24,155 bases of DNA from Microthrixaceae bacterium (lineage in GTDB: Bacteria; Actinomycetota; Acidimicrobiia; Acidimicrobiales; Microtrichaceae). A program made the position numbers and the translations under genes. Below are positions 22,653 to 24,155 of this stretch, piece after piece (the stretch's first letter is position 1; every line of letters begins with the position of its first letter). The notes below the pieces were generated by a model. The model was not told the origin of the DNA. It saw only the letters and a program-made list of their open reading frames with translations, and made no database searches. The DNA is taken from contig JACJWI010000013.1 in NCBI GenBank assembly GCA_020637215.1, positions 1 through 24,155 of the forward strand. Reading direction: 5' to 3'.

Positions 22653-23623
22653 CCGACGTCATCGCCCGCGCCGAGGAGATCGCCGACGGGCTGCTGTTCC
22701 CCGCCGCCCTGGCCACCGACCGGGCCGAGCTGCTGCCGGTCGGGAACCTGGACGCCATCGCGGACGCCGGGCTGTACGGGCTGTTCGGCCCCGAGGACCT
22801 CGGCGGCTGGGCCGCCGACCTCGACACCGCCGGGGCCGCCGTCGAACGGATCGCCTCGGGATGCCTGACCACCGCGTTGGTGTGGCTGCAACACCACGGC
22901 CTGGTCGGCAACCTGGTGCTCGGCGCCGGCTGCCTGCGCGACGAGTGGCTGGCGGACCTGTGCTCCGGGGCCCGACGTTCCGGCATCGTGTTCACCGGAC
23001 TGCTGCCCGGACCGTCCAGCCTCAACGCCGTTGCCGACGGCGACGGGTGGGTGATCGACGGATACGCCCCCTGGGTGTCGGGCTGGGGTCGCATCGACAC
23101 GCTTCAGGTCGCGGCCCGCGGGCCCGACGACACCGTCGTCACCGTCGCTCTCGGTGAGCTGGACCGGCCGGGACTGACCGCCGGTCGCCACGAGCTCGCC
23201 GTGCTCGACGCCAGCGGGACCGTGAAGCTCACCTTCGACCGGGTCGGCATCGACGCGGACCACGTGATCGGCGTGGCCCCGCACCGGCCGGGCGAGACCA
23301 ACGCCCTCAGCCTGCGGCTCAACGGGTCGCTAGCGTTGGGGGTCGCGCGACGGTGCTGCGCGCTGCTGGGTCCGACCGCGCTCGACGAACAGCTCGACGA
23401 GGTGCGCAACCGTCTCGACACCGCCGGCGACGACGACATCGCCGAGGCCCGCGCCACCGCCTCTGCGTTCGCCCACAAGGCGGCGACCACGCTGCTGGTC
23501 CACACCGGAAGCCGCTCGATCGAACTCGACGACCACGCGCAGCGACTGGCCCGCGAGGCGATGTTCCTGATGGTGTTCGGCTCCCGTCCCGCCATCCGCA
23601 GCGCCCTGCTGCAGATGGTCTGA
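22649..23623 (+). CDS. Acyl-CoA dehydrogenase-like flavoprotein
   Basis: The 324-aa product resembles acyl-CoA dehydrogenases: an N-terminal helical part with AIADAGLYGLFGPEDLGGW, a mid beta region with GDGWVIDGYAPWVSGWGRID (FAD-contacting strand WVSG), and a helical C-terminus with ALSLRLNGSLALGVARR. It is shorter than the usual 380 or so residues, and I cannot place the catalytic glutamate with confidence. A related group uses the same fold as flavin-dependent monooxygenases. The GTG at 22649 overlaps the hydrolase stop, so the two are probably one transcript and may act in one degradative route. Confidence 0.8.
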   Translation: MTDVIARAEEIADGLLFPAALATDRAELLPVGNLDAIADAGLYGLFGPEDLGGWAADLDTAGAAVERIASGCLTTALVWLQHHGLVGNLVLGAGCLRDEWLADLCSGARRSGIVFTGLLPGPSSLNAVADGDGWVIDGYAPWVSGWGRIDTLQVAARGPDDTVVTVALGELDRPGLTAGRHELAVLDASGTVKLTFDRVGIDADHVIGVAPHRPGETNALSLRLNGSLALGVARRCCALLGPTALDEQLDEVRNRLDTAGDDDIAEARATASAFAHKAATTLLVHTGSRSIELDDHAQRLAREAMFLMVFGSRPAIRSALLQMV

Positions 23624-23638
23624 CGCCGCGGTCGGACC

Positions 23639-24118
23639 TCAGGCCCGTTCGACGCGCCGCAGCCCCCGGGTAGGTGTCCACGAGTCGATCACGAGCTTCG
23701 TCCCGGCCTCGTCGAGCGCGGTGATCACGACCTCGGTGATGTCCGCAACGAACAGCTCGCCCTCGGGCACCTCGTCGTCGGCCGCTCCCGGTTCGGCGGT
23801 CAACGCCCCGGCGGGCACCGCCCGTCCGGCGACCTTGGCCTCACCGGGCCAGGCGGCCTCCTGACCCTTGACCGGGTCCACGGTCGGGCCGTGCAGCGCG
23901 AAGCGAGGGTCGCGGCGCAGGTCGGCCCCCTTGCGCGCCCCGGTCATCGACCCGAACTGCAGCTCGCCGTCGACGAACTCGCACTCGATGCCCGAGACGC
24001 GCGGGGCACCGTCGGCGCGCAGCGTGGCGATCGTCTTGTGGGTCCGCGCCTCGAACAGCTCCCGGACCCGGGCGGCGAGCTCGGGGGCAGCGGCCTCGAC
24101 GTCACGCCACGCCGTCAT
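23639..24118 (-). CDS. Pyridoxamine 5'-phosphate oxidase-like split-barrel protein
   Basis: The 159-aa product fits the split-barrel flavin/F420-binding family. It has HKTIATLRADGAPRVSGIEC (27-46), then LQFGSMTGARKGADLRRDPR and FALHG, which are the usual cofactor-contacting strands. The family includes FMN and F420 enzymes as well as heme-binding members; the sequence does not decide among them. The ATG at 24118 overlaps a TGA of an upstream frame (ATGA), hinting at an operon that continues past the window edge. It is convergent with the acyl-CoA dehydrogenase-like gene, with 15 nt between stops. Confidence 0.83.
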   Translation of the reverse strand: MTAWRDVEAAAPELAARVRELFEARTHKTIATLRADGAPRVSGIECEFVDGELQFGSMTGARKGADLRRDPRFALHGPTVDPVKGQEAAWPGEAKVAGRAVPAGALTAEPGAADDEVPEGELFVADITEVVITALDEAGTKLVIDSWTPTRGLRRVERA

Positions 24119-24155
24119 CGGCTGGTCCCGGGATCTCCGCGCAACTGGTCCATGT
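24115..24155 (-). CDS. Possible C-terminal end of a gene running off the right edge
   Basis: A minus-strand frame open at the window edge ends with MDQLRGDPGTSR and a TGA that overlaps the next ATG (ATGA), the junction style of most operons in this window. Only 13 codons are visible, so the product cannot be named and the gene may not be real. Confidence 0.3.
   Translation of the reverse strand, partial: MDQLRGDPGTSR

Noticed and set aside
1..24155. tRNA, rRNA, CRISPR arrays, insertion sequences, phage or integrase genes
   Set aside because: None was recognised; no T-loop-like or array-like repeats, and no transposase motifs in any frame. The sequence is even in base use, with no island-like break apart from the small AT-rich promoter patch at 12938-12983.

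Overview
The window is about 24 kb of very GC-rich DNA with dense gene packing, GC-rich third codon positions, frequent GTG starts and many 4-nt ATGA/GTGA stop/start overlaps. The gene set (System I cytochrome c maturation, a class E-like sortase, a Septum_form lipoprotein, WXG100 plus an EccC/EssC-type ATPase, a DUF5317-like protein, FtsX with a secreted LytM peptidase) points to an actinobacterium. A deep-branching group such as Acidimicrobiia is an inference, because most other Actinobacteria use System II for cytochrome c. No rRNA, tRNA, CRISPR array, transposase or phage gene was recognised; this looks like chromosomal core and semi-core DNA.

Layout. Positions 1-3911 (minus strand) hold a ccmABCDEF operon, with ccmF cut by the left edge and a 44-codon ccmD too short for routine ORF calling. 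Each junction overlaps, so translation is probably coupled along the operon. Divergent from it are a sortase and an overlapping septum-formation-domain lipoprotein (4039-5540). Positions 5614-7530 (minus) carry a possible three-gene operon: DUF5317-like membrane protein, DUF2269-like membrane protein, and a crotonase-fold protein lacking both canonical catalytic glutamates.

Positions 7691-12896 form a compact type VII secretion-like locus. It has a WXG100 protein, a 1384-aa ATPase with an N-terminal ubiquitin-like/FHA region, two membrane segments and three P-loop ATPase domains, and, convergent with it, an FHA protein with a helix-rich putative DNA-binding C-terminus. No EccB, EccD, EccE or mycosin gene is present in the window.

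Positions 13047-15679 carry a small two-TM protein, a sucrase/ferredoxin-like protein, a TetR regulator with a perfect dyad operator and an odd overlapping 20-codon leader ORF, and inorganic pyrophosphatase. A KimA-like potassium importer follows (15821-17851), convergent with a YihY/BrkB membrane protein. Positions 19012-21670 hold ftsX, without an adjacent ftsE and behind a strongly structured ~150-nt leader, overlapping a secreted coiled-coil LytM/M23 peptidase. This is a likely cell-division peptidoglycan hydrolase module. The right end has an epoxide-hydrolase-like alpha/beta hydrolase overlapping an acyl-CoA-dehydrogenase-like gene, then a minus-strand split-barrel flavin/F420-type protein.

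One signal recurs across the window: TANNNT exactly 6 nt before an ATG/GTG start (sortase, DUF5317-like, sucrase/ferredoxin-like, YihY; 7 nt for the tetR leader ORF). This suggests that leaderless mRNAs are common in this organism.
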